Counted from the stretch's first letter, positions 44,071-54,369 are shown. The stretch: DNA of 64,000 bases from Massilia soli (GCF_016809835.1 NZ_JAFBIL020000006.1:411605-475604); one strand, 5' to 3'. Notes: generated from the letters alone by a model not told the origin. A program made the numbers and translations.

Positions 44071-44731
44071 ATACGCCGTAACGGGTGCGGTAGGCGGCGA
44101 CGGCTTCCTTGTATTGGGCCAACTGGGGGTCGGCGCTGTGGGCGTTGAGGTAGGTGAACAGGTCGTCGAGGTTGGCGATCGAGATCACCGGAATGCCGAA
44201 CTCGCGGCTCACTTCCTGGACCGCCGAACTGGCCGACAGCGCGTCGTCCTTGCCCGAACGCTCCATCCGGTCGAGCGCGATCAGGACTGCGCACGGCTCG
44301 GCGCCGGCGGCGCGGATCATCTGCACCGATTCGCGTACCGAGGTGCCGGCCGAGATCACGTCGTCGATAATGACAACCTTCCCTTGCAGCTTGGCGCCGA
44401 CGATGGTGCCGCCTTCGCCGTGGTCCTTGGCTTCCTTGCGGTTGAAGGCGAACGAGGTGTCGCGCCCCTTGCCCGCCAGCGCGACCGCGGTGGCCGAGGC
44501 CAGCGTGATGCCCTTGTAGGCCGGACCGAACAGCATGTCGAATTCGACGCCAGAGTCGAGCAGCGTCTGCGCATAGAACTGCGACAGCTGGCCGAGCGTC
44601 GCGCCTTCGTGGAACAGGCCGGCGTTGAAGAAGTATGGCGACAGGCGCCCTGCCTTGGTCGTAAACTCACCGAAGCGCAACACGCCCGTGGACACCGAAA
44701 AAGCGATAAACTGTTGGCGCAAATTATTCAC
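44069..44731 (-). CDS. pyrE: Orotate phosphoribosyltransferase
   Basis: A 220-residue enzyme of pyrimidine synthesis, joining orotate and PRPP. The N-terminal [16 protein letters not shown] and SGR-type loop ([16 protein letters not shown]) and the PRPP motif [14 protein letters not shown] match PyrE. I chose a GTG start at 44729-44731 (VNNLRQQF), since homology starts there and GAGG lies five bases upstream; the frame stays open to 44920 but without family sequence. It is divergent from the exonuclease III gene, 58 bases away. Confidence 0.95.
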   Translation of the reverse strand: MNNLRQQFIAFSVSTGVLRFGEFTTKAGRLSPYFFNAGLFHEGATLGQLSQFYAQTLLDSGVEFDMLFGPAYKGITLASATAVALAGKGRDTSFAFNRKEAKDHGEGGTIVGAKLQGKVVIIDDVISAGTSVRESVQMIRAAGAEPCAVLIALDRMERSGKDDALSASSAVQEVSREFGIPVISIANLDDLFTYLNAHSADPQLAQYKEAVAAYRTRYGV

Positions 44732-44789
44732 TGAAACCTCACTGTTAAAATCTGGCGGTATTTTACGCCACCCACCTCCCCCTGGACCC

Positions 44790-45560
44790 ATGCCAAGAAT
44801 TATTTCAGCGAACCTGAACGGAATCCGTTCCGCCCACAAGAAGGGCTTCTTCAACTGGATGGCTGCCCAAACCGCCGACTTCGTCTGCGTGCAGGAGCTG
44901 AAAGCGCAACTGCCTGACATGACCGAGGAGTTCCTTACCCCGGGCGGCTACCACGGCCATTTCCACTACGCCGAGAAGAAAGGCTATTCGGGCACCGGCA
45001 TCTACAGCCGCGCCAAGCCCGATGCGGTGCGCACCGGTTTCGGCTGCCCCGAGTTCGACGCCGAAGGCCGCTACGTGCGCTGCGATTTCGGCGACCTGTC
45101 GATCATCTCGGTGTACTGCCCGTCCGGTTCGTCCTCGCCTGAACGGCAGGAGGCGAAGTTCCGCTTCATGGAGGTGTTCCTGCCGCACCTGCTCGAACTG
45201 AAGGCCGAGGGCCGCGAAGTGGTGATCTGCGGCGACTGGAATATCGCGCATCACGAGATCGACCTGAAAAACTGGAAGGGCAATAAGAAGAACTCGGGCT
45301 TTTTGCCGGAAGAACGCGCCTGGCTGACGCGCGTGTTCGACGAGTGCGGATTCGTCGACGTCCACCGCGGCATCGACAAGCGCGAGGAGCAGTACACCTG
45401 GTGGAGCAATCGCGGCCAGGCATGGGCCAAGAACGTCGGTTGGCGCATCGATTACCACGTTGCCACGCCCGGCATTGCGTCGCAGGCGAAAACCGTCGCC
45501 ATCTACAAGGACGAGCGTTTCTCCGACCATGCGCCGCTGATCATCGATTACGGCGTGTAA
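44790..45560 (+). CDS. xthA: Exodeoxyribonuclease III / AP endonuclease
   Basis: A 256-residue enzyme of base-excision repair that cuts at abasic sites. Motifs [38 protein letters not shown] and C-terminal [12 protein letters not shown] supply the metal and catalytic residues. The ATG at 44790 starts MPRIISANL. It is a single-gene unit between pyrE and the pseudouridine synthase, with no partner implied by position. Confidence 0.95.
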   Translation: MPRIISANLNGIRSAHKKGFFNWMAAQTADFVCVQELKAQLPDMTEEFLTPGGYHGHFHYAEKKGYSGTGIYSRAKPDAVRTGFGCPEFDAEGRYVRCDFGDLSIISVYCPSGSSSPERQEAKFRFMEVFLPHLLELKAEGREVVICGDWNIAHHEIDLKNWKGNKKNSGFLPEERAWLTRVFDECGFVDVHRGIDKREEQYTWWSNRGQAWAKNVGWRIDYHVATPGIASQAKTVAIYKDERFSDHAPLIIDYGV

Positions 45561-45652
45561 ATACCCGCGTAAGCAATACCACCGCCGAAGGTTCAGGCAG
45601 GCTGGCACTGCCTGCCGGTCGTCGGCGTGCCGGTGCTGACCTTCCACGTCTT

Positions 45653-46576
45653 TCAGGCCAGGCCGGCCTCCAGTATGCGTTCGCTGTCGAAGCGGCGCTG
45701 CTGGCCGCTTAGCGGGTCGCGAAAGGCGATCGAGCGCGCCAGCAGCTTGAGCGGCGTTGAAAAATCATCTCCCTTGCAGGGCAGCGCGACCGGATAGAAG
45801 GCGTCGTTGAGGATCGGCGCGCCCAGGCTCGCCATGTGCACGCGCAGCTGGTGCTTGCGGCCGGTGTGCGGTTCCAGACGGTACAGCAGCGCGTCGCCGC
45901 GCGCGCCGATCACGTCGACCAGGGTTTCCGAGTTCGGCTCGCCTTCGGTTTCCTGCATGCGGAAGAACGGGGTGCCGTCAACCATCCGGCTGCGGTAAAC
46001 GAACGGGAAGCTGCGGCCAGCCATTGGCGCCGCCAGCGCTTCGTAGGTCTTCTCGACGCTGCGTTGCTGAAACAGCGACTGATAGGCGCCGCGGCTGGCT
46101 TCGCAGTGCGAGAAGATCACCACGCCGGCAGTTTCGCGGTCGAGGCGATGGATCGGGGTCAGGTGCGCCAGCCCGAGCTTGTCCTTGAGCCGCACCAGCA
46201 AAGTCTCGCGCAGGAAGCGCCCGCTCGGGGTCATCGGCAGGAAGTGCGGCTTGTCGACCACCACCAGGTGCTCGTCGCGGAACAGCACCCGCTCCTCGAA
46301 CGGGATCGGCGTCTCCACCTCGATCTCGCGGTAGTACCAGATGCGCATGCCGCGCTTGACCTGGCTCGCTTCATCGAGCACTGCGCCGGCGCCGTCAACC
46401 ACCTCGCCGCGCGCCATGCGGCCGCGCCAGGCGTCCTCGCCGACCGCCGGAAACTGCTCGCACAGGAAGGCCAGCATGCCGCCGGCGCGGTCCTCGTCGA
46501 GCCACAGGTAGCTTGGCGCGACGCCGTCCCTGACAGGGAGCGGCCGGAGGGCGTTGTTAGCGGCTTGCCGTCCCAT
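45653..46576 (-). CDS. RluA-family pseudouridine synthase
   Basis: A 307-residue pseudouridine synthase with catalytic aspartate in HRLDRETAG and the downstream KTYEALA and HTGRKHQLRVH motifs. It has an N-terminal S4-like segment (EVVDGAGAVLDEASQVKRGM). RluA subgroups modify 23S rRNA or tRNA; the YWYREIE and KPHFLPMTPSG context resembles the group named pseudouridine synthases of unknown site, so the target is open. It starts immediately after the M48 protease gene and both are on the minus strand. Confidence 0.88.
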   Translation of the reverse strand: MGRQAANNALRPLPVRDGVAPSYLWLDEDRAGGMLAFLCEQFPAVGEDAWRGRMARGEVVDGAGAVLDEASQVKRGMRIWYYREIEVETPIPFEERVLFRDEHLVVVDKPHFLPMTPSGRFLRETLLVRLKDKLGLAHLTPIHRLDRETAGVVIFSHCEASRGAYQSLFQQRSVEKTYEALAAPMAGRSFPFVYRSRMVDGTPFFRMQETEGEPNSETLVDVIGARGDALLYRLEPHTGRKHQLRVHMASLGAPILNDAFYPVALPCKGDDFSTPLKLLARSIAFRDPLSGQQRRFDSERILEAGLA

Positions 46577-47461
46577 TTATCTCAGTGCGGTGGTGCGGTA
46601 CGGCGGCAGCTTGGCCGCGGTGGTGCCCTTCGAGCGCGCGTACAGCGGCAGCAGCACGCCCATGTGGTCGTTCATCTGGCGGATGCGGTCGGCGCCGCCC
46701 GGGTGCGTCGACAGCCAGCTGGCTGGTGCGCCCTTGCTTTGCGCGGCCATCTTCTGCCACAGCACGATCCCGGCGCGCGGGTCGTAACCGGCGCGCGCGG
46801 CCAGGTCGAGGCCAATCAGGTCGGCCTCGCGCTCGTCGTCGCGCGAGTACTTCAGCGACAGCAACTGGGTGCCGTACTGCGCCACCGTGTCGGTCATGCG
46901 CGGATCGATCCCGAGCCAGCCAGACAGCAGCGCGCCGCCAAGGCGCAAGCCCATCGCGGTGCCGGTCGATTTGACCGCCTGCTCGCGCCCGTGCTCGCGC
47001 AGCGCGTGGGCGATCTCGTGGCCCATGATGGCCGCGGCTTCGTCGTCGGTCAGCCTGAGCTTGGTCAGGATGCCGCTGAAGAAGCCGATACGGCCGCCCG
47101 GCATGCAGAAGGCATTGACCTGGTCGGAGCCGATCAGGTTGACCTGCCAGTTCCACTTTTCAGCGGCCGGGTTCCAGCGTGTCGAGTAGGGGATGATGCG
47201 CTTGGCGATGGTGCGCAAGCGCACCACCTGCGGGTGGTTCGGCGGCGCCAGCGCGCCCTGCTTCTGCGCTTCAGCCATCATGGCGGCGTACTGCTGCTTG
47301 GCCTGCTGTTCCATCTGGTCTTCCGACGCCAGCACGCGGTAGCGCGGCATCGGCCTGACCTGGATGCCGTCCTGTACCTGGGACTCCTTCTGCTGGGCTG
47401 GCGCGACGCCGGCGCAGACAGCGAGCGTGAGCGCGAGGGAGATTTGCGTGAGCTTCTTCAT
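46577..47461 (-). CDS. Exported M48-family metalloprotease
   Basis: A 294-residue zinc peptidase with a signal peptide (MKKLTQISLALTLAVCAGVA) and therefore periplasmic. The zinc site reads MGHEIAHALREHGRE, with a later glutamate in DDEREADLIG as third ligand; these are M48 (Ste24/BepA-like) hallmarks. Compared with BepA it lacks a TPR region. The start ATG at 47459-47461 fits the signal peptide. It may act in outer-membrane protein quality control, by analogy only. Confidence 0.9.
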   Translation of the reverse strand: MKKLTQISLALTLAVCAGVAPAQQKESQVQDGIQVRPMPRYRVLASEDQMEQQAKQQYAAMMAEAQKQGALAPPNHPQVVRLRTIAKRIIPYSTRWNPAAEKWNWQVNLIGSDQVNAFCMPGGRIGFFSGILTKLRLTDDEAAAIMGHEIAHALREHGREQAVKSTGTAMGLRLGGALLSGWLGIDPRMTDTVAQYGTQLLSLKYSRDDEREADLIGLDLAARAGYDPRAGIVLWQKMAAQSKGAPASWLSTHPGGADRIRQMNDHMGVLLPLYARSKGTTAAKLPPYRTTALR

Positions 47462-47544
47462 GTGCGTACCGTTTTGTTTATCTGATAACACCATCATCTC
47501 AAAAATCCGCCCAAAGTCGCACACGATATGGTCGCCCGTGCGCG

Positions 47545-48162
47545 TCAGGGCGCGGTACGGCCTTTTTTGCGCAGGCGGAAAACCGCCAGGCTGCCGCGCA
47601 GGTTCGGCAGCACCGTTACCGGCCGGCCGCCAACCAGCGCCACGCGCTCAAGCACTTCGAGCCCGCACTCCTGTGCGAGTTCCTCGAAATCGTAGATGGT
47701 TGCGCAGCGCACGTTCGGCGTGTCGTACCACTGGTATGGCAGCGAGCGCGATACCGGCATGCGCCCGCGCAGCAGCGCCACCCGGTGCGGCCAGTAGGCG
47801 AAGTTGGGGAACGAGACGATCGCTTCGGCGCCAACCCGCACGATATCGCGCAGCAGCGCTTCGACGTGCTGCATCATCTGCAGCGACGACAGGCACAGCA
47901 CCGTGTCGAAAGAGTTGTCGCCGAAGATGGCGAGGCCCTTTTCCATGTCGTGCTGGATCACGTCGATGCCGCGCGCGGCGCTTTCCAGCAGCTTGTCGTC
48001 GTCGATTTCAATGCCGTAGCCGGTGCAGCTTTTGTCGCTGTGCAGGTAGCGCAGCATGGCGCCGTCGCCACAGCCGACGTCGAGCACGTGCGCGCCCTTC
48101 GGCACCCAGTGGGCGATGAAGGCCAGGTCGGGCCTCAGGCTGGAGAGGTCGTCGAAATTCAT
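47545..48162 (-). CDS. metW: Methionine biosynthesis protein MetW
   Basis: A 205-residue SAM-fold methyltransferase-like protein. The SAM site is [13 protein letters not shown], and the region [10 protein letters not shown] and [17 protein letters not shown] fits MetW. In relatives MetW is needed together with MetX for homoserine acylation. The start (48160-48162) overlaps the metX stop, so both are made from one transcript. Confidence 0.92.
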   Translation of the reverse strand: MNFDDLSSLRPDLAFIAHWVPKGAHVLDVGCGDGAMLRYLHSDKSCTGYGIEIDDDKLLESAARGIDVIQHDMEKGLAIFGDNSFDTVLCLSSLQMMQHVEALLRDIVRVGAEAIVSFPNFAYWPHRVALLRGRMPVSRSLPYQWYDTPNVRCATIYDFEELAQECGLEVLERVALVGGRPVTVLPNLRGSLAVFRLRKKGRTAP

Positions 48163-49310
48163 GCGCGCACCTCGGAAATCTGGTCCCAGATGCGCTGGTA
48201 GTAAGCGCGCACCATGTTCATGTAGCGTGGGTCTTCCAGCAGGAAGGCGTCGTGGCCGTGCGGCGCGTCGATTTCGGCGTAGGTAACGCGGCGCCGGTTG
48301 CACAGCAGCGCCTCGACGATCTCGCGGCTGCGCTCGGGCGAGAAGCGCCAGTCGGTGGTGAACGAGGCCACGAAGAATTCGGCGCGCGTGCCGGCCAGCG
48401 CCTTGGCCAGGTCGCCGCCGAAGTCGCGCGCCGGGTCGAAGTAATCGAGCGCCTTGGTGATCAGCAGGTAGGTGTTGGCGTCGAAGTACTCGGAGAATTT
48501 GTCGCCCTGGTAGCGCAGGTACGACTCGATCTCGAAGTCGACGCCGAAGTCGAATTTGTACTCGTTGCTCTCGGCCGCGTTACGCAGCTTGCGGCCGAAT
48601 TTTTCGGCCATGTCGTCGTTCGACAGGTAAGTGATATGGCCGACCATGCGCGCCACCTTCAGGCCGTTCTTCGGCACCACGCCATGCGCGTAGAAGTCGC
48701 CGCCGTGGTAGTCGGGGTCGGTCAGGATCGCCTGGCGCGCGACGTCGTTGAAGGCGATGTTTTGCGCCGATAGTTTCGGCGTCGATGCGATCACCACGCA
48801 GTGGCGCAGCCGCTCCGGGTACATCATGCTCCAGGCCAGCGCCTGCATGCCGCCCAGCGATCCGCCCATCACCGCGGCGAACTGCGTGATGCCCAGCGCG
48901 TCGGCCAGGCGCGCCTGCGCGGAGACCCAGTCTTCCACCGTCACCAGCGGGAAGGTGGCGCCGTAAGGCTTGCCGGTGGCCGGGTTGTCGTGCATTGGGC
49001 CGGTCGAACCGAAGCAGGAGCCGAGGTTGTTGACGCCGATGACGAAGAAGCGGTCGGTATCGAGCGGCTTGCCGGGGCCGACCATGTTGTCCCACCAGCC
49101 AGCGCTTTTCGGCTGGTCGGCATAGGTGCCGGCCACGTGGTGCGAGGCGTTGAGCGCATGGCAGACCAGCACCGCGTTCGAGCAGTCGGCGTTGAGGGTG
49201 CCGTAGGTTTCGTAGACCAGCGTGTAGCCGCCGATCTGCGCGCCGCTTTTCAGCGCCAGCGGTTCGGTGAAGTGCATCGAACTGGGCGAGACTATTCCAA
49301 TGGATTGCAT
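48159..49310 (-). CDS. metX: Homoserine O-acyltransferase MetX
   Basis: A 383-residue alpha/beta-hydrolase-fold acyltransferase opening methionine synthesis. Nucleophile S151 lies in GGSLGGMQ, and the catalytic Asp/His are in the C-terminal [11 protein letters not shown] and [10 protein letters not shown] regions. Many betaproteobacterial MetX proteins use succinyl-CoA rather than acetyl-CoA; the residues seen do not settle which. It follows ptsI by 20 bases and is coupled to metW. Confidence 0.95.
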   Translation of the reverse strand: MQSIGIVSPSSMHFTEPLALKSGAQIGGYTLVYETYGTLNADCSNAVLVCHALNASHHVAGTYADQPKSAGWWDNMVGPGKPLDTDRFFVIGVNNLGSCFGSTGPMHDNPATGKPYGATFPLVTVEDWVSAQARLADALGITQFAAVMGGSLGGMQALAWSMMYPERLRHCVVIASTPKLSAQNIAFNDVARQAILTDPDYHGGDFYAHGVVPKNGLKVARMVGHITYLSNDDMAEKFGRKLRNAAESNEYKFDFGVDFEIESYLRYQGDKFSEYFDANTYLLITKALDYFDPARDFGGDLAKALAGTRAEFFVASFTTDWRFSPERSREIVEALLCNRRRVTYAEIDAPHGHDAFLLEDPRYMNMVRAYYQRIWDQISEVRA

Positions 49311-49330
49311 GAGACTTTACTGTGGGTGTT

Positions 49331-51088
49331 TCAGATTGATTGCAACTGCTCGACCGCTTCGCTGATCGCCGACGGCTCGCTGGTGCGCAGGATTTTGCGG
49401 GTCTGCGTGGCCAGCTTCGCCATGTCGCAGGTAAGGATCTCCTGCTTGACCGACAGCAGCTGGGCCGGATGCATTGAGAACTCGCGCAGGCCCATCCCCA
49501 GCAGCAGCCGGGTAAGCTTGGTGTCGCCCGCCATCTCGCCGCAGACGGCGACGTCGATGCCGGCCTTCTGGCCCGCACTGATGGTCATCGCGATCAGCTG
49601 CAGCACCGCCGGATGCAGCGGGTTGTACAGGTGCGCCACTTCGTAGTCGACGCGGTCGATCGCCAGCGTGTACTGGATCAGGTCATTGGTGCCGATCGAC
49701 AGGAAGTTCATGCGCTTGACGAACATCGGCAGCGACAAGGCGGCGGCCGGGATTTCGATCATCGCGCCGACCTGCACCGCCGGGTCGTACTTGTGGCCGG
49801 CCTCGCGCAGCTGCGCCTTGGCCTGCTCGATCATCGCCAGCGACTGGTCGATTTCAAACGCGTGCGCCAGCATCGGGATCAGGATGCGCACCTTGCCGAA
49901 CGCCGACGCGCGCAGGATCGCGCGCAGCTGGGTCAGGAACAGCTGCGGCTCGGCCAGGCAGTAGCGGATCGCGCGCAGGCCCAGCGCCGGGTTCAGTGCA
50001 TTGTGTTCGGTCGGATCAAGCGGCTTGTCGGCGCCGATGTCGAGCGTGCGGATGGTTACCGGCCTGCCCTTCATGGCCAGCACCGCCTTGCGGTACTGCT
50101 CGAATTGTTCGTCCTCGCCGGGGATCTTGTGCGGATGCCCGGTGCGCCCCATGAACAGGAACTCCGAGCGGAACAGCCCCACGCCTTCGGCGCCGGAGTC
50201 GAGCGCGCCCGGGCAGTCGTCGGGCAGCTCGATATTGGCCAGCATCGCCACCGGCACGCCGTCGCGCGTGATGGCCGGCGTCTTTTTGAGCTTCTGCAGC
50301 TTCTTGCGGGCGCGGATCTGCGCGGCTTGGCGCTCGCGGTACTGGTCCAGCACCAGCGCGCTTGGGTTGGCGATCACCACGCCGGCGTCGCCGTCGATGA
50401 TCACCCAGTCGTCCTGCTCGATCAGCTGCGACGCCTGCGACATGCCCACGGCGGCCGGTATGTCCAGGCTGCGCGCGACAATCGCGGTGTGCGAGTTCTG
50501 GCCGCCCACGTCGGTGACGAAACCGATGAACGAGCGGTCGCGGAACTGCAGCATGTCGGCCGGTGAAATGTCATGCGCGACGACGATCATCTGCGGCTGG
50601 TAGTCGTCGGCGCTGGCGGTGGCGCGCGGCGGCATCAATTGGGCGGTCCCCATCAGCACCTTCAGCACGCGCTCGGCGACCTGCTGGATGTCGGCCTTGC
50701 GCTCGCGCAGGTAGAGGTCTTCGATCTCGTCGAACTGCGCCGACAGCTCGTCGATCTGCGTCACCAGCGCCCACTCGGCGTTGTAGTGGCGCGTGCGGAT
50801 GATGTCGAGCGGCGCTTCGGAAATCATCGGGTCGGACAGGATCAGGGCATGGACGTCGATGAACGCGCCCAGCTCGGTCGGGGCGTCCTTCGGCAGGTCG
50901 GTCCACAACGCCTGCAGGCCGCGATGCACTTCTGCGATGGCATCCTGCAGGCGGCGCACCTCGGCTTCAAGCTGTTCTTCGGGCACCAGGTAATGCTTGA
51001 CGTCGAGCGCCGCGGGCGTGAGCAGGTGCGCGCGGCCGATCGAGATACCGCGCGAGACCGGAATGCCATGCAGCGTGAACGATGCCAT
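49331..51088 (-). CDS. ptsI: Phosphoenolpyruvate-protein phosphotransferase, Enzyme I
   Basis: A 585-residue EI that takes phosphate from PEP. The phospho-histidine is H200 in GGQNSHTAIVARS, and the PEP-binding barrel shows LFRSEFLFMGR and SIGTNDLIQY with the catalytic cysteine in AVCGEMAGD. No GAF domain precedes it, so it is EI rather than EI-Ntr. The ATG at 51088 (MASFTLHG) fits. It follows the HPr gene with 41 bases between. No sugar-specific EIIBC lies nearby. Confidence 0.95.
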   Translation of the reverse strand: MASFTLHGIPVSRGISIGRAHLLTPAALDVKHYLVPEEQLEAEVRRLQDAIAEVHRGLQALWTDLPKDAPTELGAFIDVHALILSDPMISEAPLDIIRTRHYNAEWALVTQIDELSAQFDEIEDLYLRERKADIQQVAERVLKVLMGTAQLMPPRATASADDYQPQMIVVAHDISPADMLQFRDRSFIGFVTDVGGQNSHTAIVARSLDIPAAVGMSQASQLIEQDDWVIIDGDAGVVIANPSALVLDQYRERQAAQIRARKKLQKLKKTPAITRDGVPVAMLANIELPDDCPGALDSGAEGVGLFRSEFLFMGRTGHPHKIPGEDEQFEQYRKAVLAMKGRPVTIRTLDIGADKPLDPTEHNALNPALGLRAIRYCLAEPQLFLTQLRAILRASAFGKVRILIPMLAHAFEIDQSLAMIEQAKAQLREAGHKYDPAVQVGAMIEIPAAALSLPMFVKRMNFLSIGTNDLIQYTLAIDRVDYEVAHLYNPLHPAVLQLIAMTISAGQKAGIDVAVCGEMAGDTKLTRLLLGMGLREFSMHPAQLLSVKQEILTCDMAKLATQTRKILRTSEPSAISEAVEQLQSI

Positions 51089-51129
51089 TGGCGGACCTGT
51101 ATGGAAGCGGGGCGATGCGCGCTCGCGCA

Positions 51130-51399
51130 TTACTCGCCTTCGCCGAACTTGTCGTTGATAAGCGCCGAGAGGGCCGCGACGCAGTCGTTTTCGTCGGGGC
51201 CGTCGGCTTCCAGCGTGACCTTGGCGCCCATGCCGGCGGCCAGCATCATCACGCCCATGATCGACTTGGCGTTGACCCGGCGCGCATTACGCGTCAGCCA
51301 GACATCGCTTTGGAATTTTGCTGCCAGTTGCGTGAGTTTTGCCGAAGCCCGTGCGTGCAAGCCCAGCTTGTTGATAATTTCTAGTTCTTGTTGAGTCAT
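51130..51399 (-). CDS. ptsH: Phosphocarrier protein HPr
   Basis: An 89-residue phosphocarrier. H15 in KLGLHARAS is the phosphorylation site, and S46 in NAKSIMGVM is the regulatory site used by HPr kinase in relatives that have one. It lies between the EIIA gene and ptsI in a minus-strand run typical of Burkholderiales. Lack of an EIIBC gene suggests a regulatory rather than transport role. Confidence 0.96.
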   Translation of the reverse strand: MTQQELEIINKLGLHARASAKLTQLAAKFQSDVWLTRNARRVNAKSIMGVMMLAAGMGAKVTLEADGPDENDCVAALSALINDKFGEGE

Positions 51400-51463
51400 T
51401 TTGTCTCGTCTCTATCACGCTTAACTGCGCTGTTTATACGGCCGCGCTGCGCGCAGCCGTTTC

Positions 51464-51871
51464 CTATCCCGGACCGACACGGATCCGGTTATCCACCCGT
51501 ACCGCCCCGCTCTGCGCGCCGGCCAGCGCCATTTCAACGACCACGTCGAGCGTGTCGCGGCGATAGGTGATCGCGCGCAGCAGCATCGGCAGGCTGATGC
51601 CGGCGATGACTTCGACGCAGCCTTCCGACGCCAGCGAATTGCAGCAATTGGACGGCGTGCCGCCCTTGATATCGGTGATGACCAGCACGCCGCTGCCGTC
51701 GTTCAGGCGCGCGATCGCTTGCTTGGCCAGCTCATTGACCTGGTGGATGTCCTGGTCGGCGGCGACATCGATCGCTTCGAAGCGTTCGGTCGGACCGCGG
51801 AACACGTGCTCCACCGCCGCGATGAACGCCTGCCCCAGCGGGGCGTGGGTAAGCAACAGGATGCCGACCAT
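51464..51871 (-). CDS. PTS EIIA component, mannose/fructose superfamily
   Basis: A 135-residue single-domain EIIA of the mannose class. The phospho-histidine is H9 in LLLTHAPLG, followed by the strand-helix segment VITDIKGGTPSNCCNSL. In Burkholderiales this protein receives phosphate from HPr and affects carbon storage rather than sugar uptake, by analogy. It lies 64 bases before ptsH and directly after gshB. Confidence 0.93.
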   Translation of the reverse strand: MVGILLLTHAPLGQAFIAAVEHVFRGPTERFEAIDVAADQDIHQVNELAKQAIARLNDGSGVLVITDIKGGTPSNCCNSLASEGCVEVIAGISLPMLLRAITYRRDTLDVVVEMALAGAQSGAVRVDNRIRVGPG

Positions 51872-51872
51872 G

Positions 51873-52817
51873 CTATTTACCCGCCTGCTGCTCTACCGCG
51901 TCGATGAACATCGCGGCCACGTCGAATCCGGCCTGGTCGGCGATCTCCTGGAAGCAGGTCGGGCTGGTGACGTTTACCTCGGTGAGGAAATCGCCGATGA
52001 CGTCTAATCCTACCAGCAACAGGCCGCGCGCCGCCAGTGTCGGGCCGAGGGCCTCGGCGATTTCGCGGTCGCGCGCGGTCAGCGGCTGGGCCACGCCGAT
52101 GCCGCCGGCGGCCAGGTTGCCGCGCACTTCACCGCCCTGCGGGATGCGGGCCAGCGAAAACGGCACCGGCTTGCCGCCGATGACCAGGATGCGCTTGTCG
52201 CCCTTGACGATCTCGGGAATGTAGCGCTGGGCCATGATGGTGCGGGTGCCCAGCTCGGTCAGCGATTCGATCACCGAGCCGAGGTTCATGGCGTCGTCGC
52301 GGATGCGGAAGATGCCGGCGCCGCCCATGCCGTCGAGCGGCTTGAAGATCACGTCCCGATGCTCGGCGTGGAAGGCGCGCAGCCGGGTCGAGTCCGAGCT
52401 CACCAGGGTTGGCGAGGTGAACTCGGTGAACTGGGTGATTGCCAGCTTCTCATTGTGGTCGCGCACCGCCTGGGCCTTGTTGACCACGCAGGCGCCCTGC
52501 CTTTCGGCCAGGTCGAGCAGGTAGGTGCAGTACACGTACTCCATGTCGAACGGCGGATCCTTGCGCAGGATGACCGCGTCGAACTCGGACAGGCGCGCGC
52601 TGGTCTTGGGCGTGGCGCGGAACCAGTCGTCGGCGTCGCCGGTCAGCGTGATGTGCGCAATCTGCGCGCTGACGATGCCGCCTTCGAGCGCCATGTCGTT
52701 CTGCTCGAACGCGTAAATCGTATGGCCGCGCCGCGCCGCTTCGCGCATCATGGCGAAGGTCGAGTCCTTGTAGGTCTTGAAGCCGGACAGCGGGTCGGCG
52801 AGGAAAGCGAGTTTCAT
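51873..52817 (-). CDS. gshB: Glutathione synthetase
   Basis: A 314-residue ATP-grasp ligase adding glycine to gamma-glutamylcysteine. The sequence starts MKLAFLADPLSGFKTYKDST and carries RKDPPFDMEYVYCTYLLD, KPLDGMGGAGIFR and the C-terminal GLDVIGDFLTEVNVTSPT. The ATG at 52815-52817 replaces a frame extending to 52889 that lacks family sequence. It is downstream of gshA by 113 bases, so the pathway genes are adjacent. Confidence 0.96.
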   Translation of the reverse strand: MKLAFLADPLSGFKTYKDSTFAMMREAARRGHTIYAFEQNDMALEGGIVSAQIAHITLTGDADDWFRATPKTSARLSEFDAVILRKDPPFDMEYVYCTYLLDLAERQGACVVNKAQAVRDHNEKLAITQFTEFTSPTLVSSDSTRLRAFHAEHRDVIFKPLDGMGGAGIFRIRDDAMNLGSVIESLTELGTRTIMAQRYIPEIVKGDKRILVIGGKPVPFSLARIPQGGEVRGNLAAGGIGVAQPLTARDREIAEALGPTLAARGLLLVGLDVIGDFLTEVNVTSPTCFQEIADQAGFDVAAMFIDAVEQQAGK

Positions 52818-52930
52818 GGGCGGTTCCATTGCAGGTAATACCCTGATTTTAGCCGGAAACGCCGAGTGAGGTTGAAGCAGGGCCAACACCGTTAGCGCGG
52901 CCGCCGAGGCGGACGCGGGAACGGCGGTGA

Positions 52931-54232
52931 TCAGTACACTTCGGGATTCGGATCGGTGCGTTCCATTTCCAGCGACGCCGCCAGCAAGCCAAGCCTTGCC
53001 ACCACGCCATACACATAGAAGCGGTTCGGCGCCGCCGTGCCCGGTTTCGCCTTCAGGTCAGGCACGGCATGCTGCTGGGCAAAGGCCAGCGGCACGTACT
53101 GCGAGCCCGGCGCGTTCAGGTTCTGGTCGATGCCGCGCTCGGCGTGCACGCGGTAGAAGCCGCCCACGACATAGCGGTCGATCATGTAGACCACCGGCTC
53201 GGCGACGGCGTCATTGATGCTCTCGAAGGTCGGCACGCCTTCCTGGATGATGACGTCGGTGACGGCCACGCCATCCTTGATGACGGACATGCGCGCGCGC
53301 TGGTTGCGGCTCAGGTCGCGCACTTCGCTGGCGTCGCGCACCGTCATGATGCCCATGCCATAGGTGCCGGCGTCCGGCTTGACGATGACGAACGGCTTCT
53401 GGTCCTTGATGCCGTATTCCTTGTATTTCTTCTTGATCTTGGCCAGCAGCATGGTGACGTTGTCAGCCAGGCATTCGGAGCCGGTATCCTCGTCGAAACT
53501 GATCTGGCCGCACTTGGCGTGGAAGGGGTTGACCATCCACGGGTCGACATCGATCAGCTTGCCGAACTTTTTGGCCACTTCATCGTAGGCCGCCAGGTGG
53601 TTGCTCTTGCGGCGCACCGCCCAGCCGGCGTGCACTGGCGGCAGCAGCGACTGCTCATGGACGTTTTCCAGGATCGACGGGATGCCCGCCGACAGGTCGT
53701 TATTCAGCAAAATGGTGCATGGATCGAAATCTTTCAAACCCAGGCGGCGGCCGTTGGCCGACCGCACCAGCGGCTCGATGACCAGCATGTTGCCGTCAGG
53801 CAGCGCCAGCGGCGTTGGCTGGGTGATCTCCGGCGACCATGAGCCAAGACGCACGTGCAGGCCGGTCTGGCGGAAGATCTGCATCATCCGCGCGATGTTT
53901 TGCAGGTAATACGGATTGCGCGTGTGGCTTTCGGGAATCAAGAGCAGGTTGCGCGCATCAGGACAATACTTGTCGATCGCGGCCATGGCGGCCTGCACCG
54001 ACAGCGGCAGCATTTCGGTGGCCAGGTTGTTGAAGCCGCCCGGGAACAGGTTGGTATCGACCGGGGCCAGCTTGTAGCCGGCATTGCGCAAGTCGACCGA
54101 ACAGTAGAACGGCGGCGTGTGCTCCTGCCATTCGAGGCGGAACCAGCGCTCGATCGCCGGCGTGGCTTCCAGGACTTTTTTCTCGAGATCGTGCAGGGGG
54201 CCGGTCAGGGCTGTGGCGAGGTGCGGAACCAT
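52931..54232 (-). CDS. gshA: Glutamate-cysteine ligase, betaproteobacterial type
   Basis: A 433-residue enzyme making gamma-glutamylcysteine. It belongs to the GshA family PF08886-like type (APVDTNLFPGGFNNL, IKDQKPFVIVKPDAGTYGMG, VADITDVIIQEGVPT-like region), an ATP-grasp build that differs from E. coli GshA. The start ATG lies at 54230-54232. The 137 bases upstream include the amtB terminator and the gshA promoter. It heads gshA-gshB and possibly the PTS genes behind. Confidence 0.92.
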   Translation of the reverse strand: MVPHLATALTGPLHDLEKKVLEATPAIERWFRLEWQEHTPPFYCSVDLRNAGYKLAPVDTNLFPGGFNNLATEMLPLSVQAAMAAIDKYCPDARNLLLIPESHTRNPYYLQNIARMMQIFRQTGLHVRLGSWSPEITQPTPLALPDGNMLVIEPLVRSANGRRLGLKDFDPCTILLNNDLSAGIPSILENVHEQSLLPPVHAGWAVRRKSNHLAAYDEVAKKFGKLIDVDPWMVNPFHAKCGQISFDEDTGSECLADNVTMLLAKIKKKYKEYGIKDQKPFVIVKPDAGTYGMGIMTVRDASEVRDLSRNQRARMSVIKDGVAVTDVIIQEGVPTFESINDAVAEPVVYMIDRYVVGGFYRVHAERGIDQNLNAPGSQYVPLAFAQQHAVPDLKAKPGTAAPNRFYVYGVVARLGLLAASLEMERTDPNPEVY

Positions 54233-54327
54233 GGATTAGACGTCCTTCAGGCTTTTTTGATAATTTTAAGAGGCCTAAATTGGGCCGATACCGCCATTTT
54301 AAAGGTGTTTGATCCCGCCACAACGTA

Positions 54328-54352
54328 AAAAGGCGCCCCGCAGGGCGCCTTG
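54328..54352 (-). terminator. Intrinsic terminator after amtB
   Basis: Arms AAGGCGCCC (54330-54338) and GGGCGCCTT (54343-54351) with a four-base loop, followed on the minus strand by a T-run (AAAAA at 54327-54331 on the plus strand). It lies 18 bases past the amtB stop. Confidence 0.85.
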
Positions 54353-54369
54353 GCTCAATTCAGGCTGGA

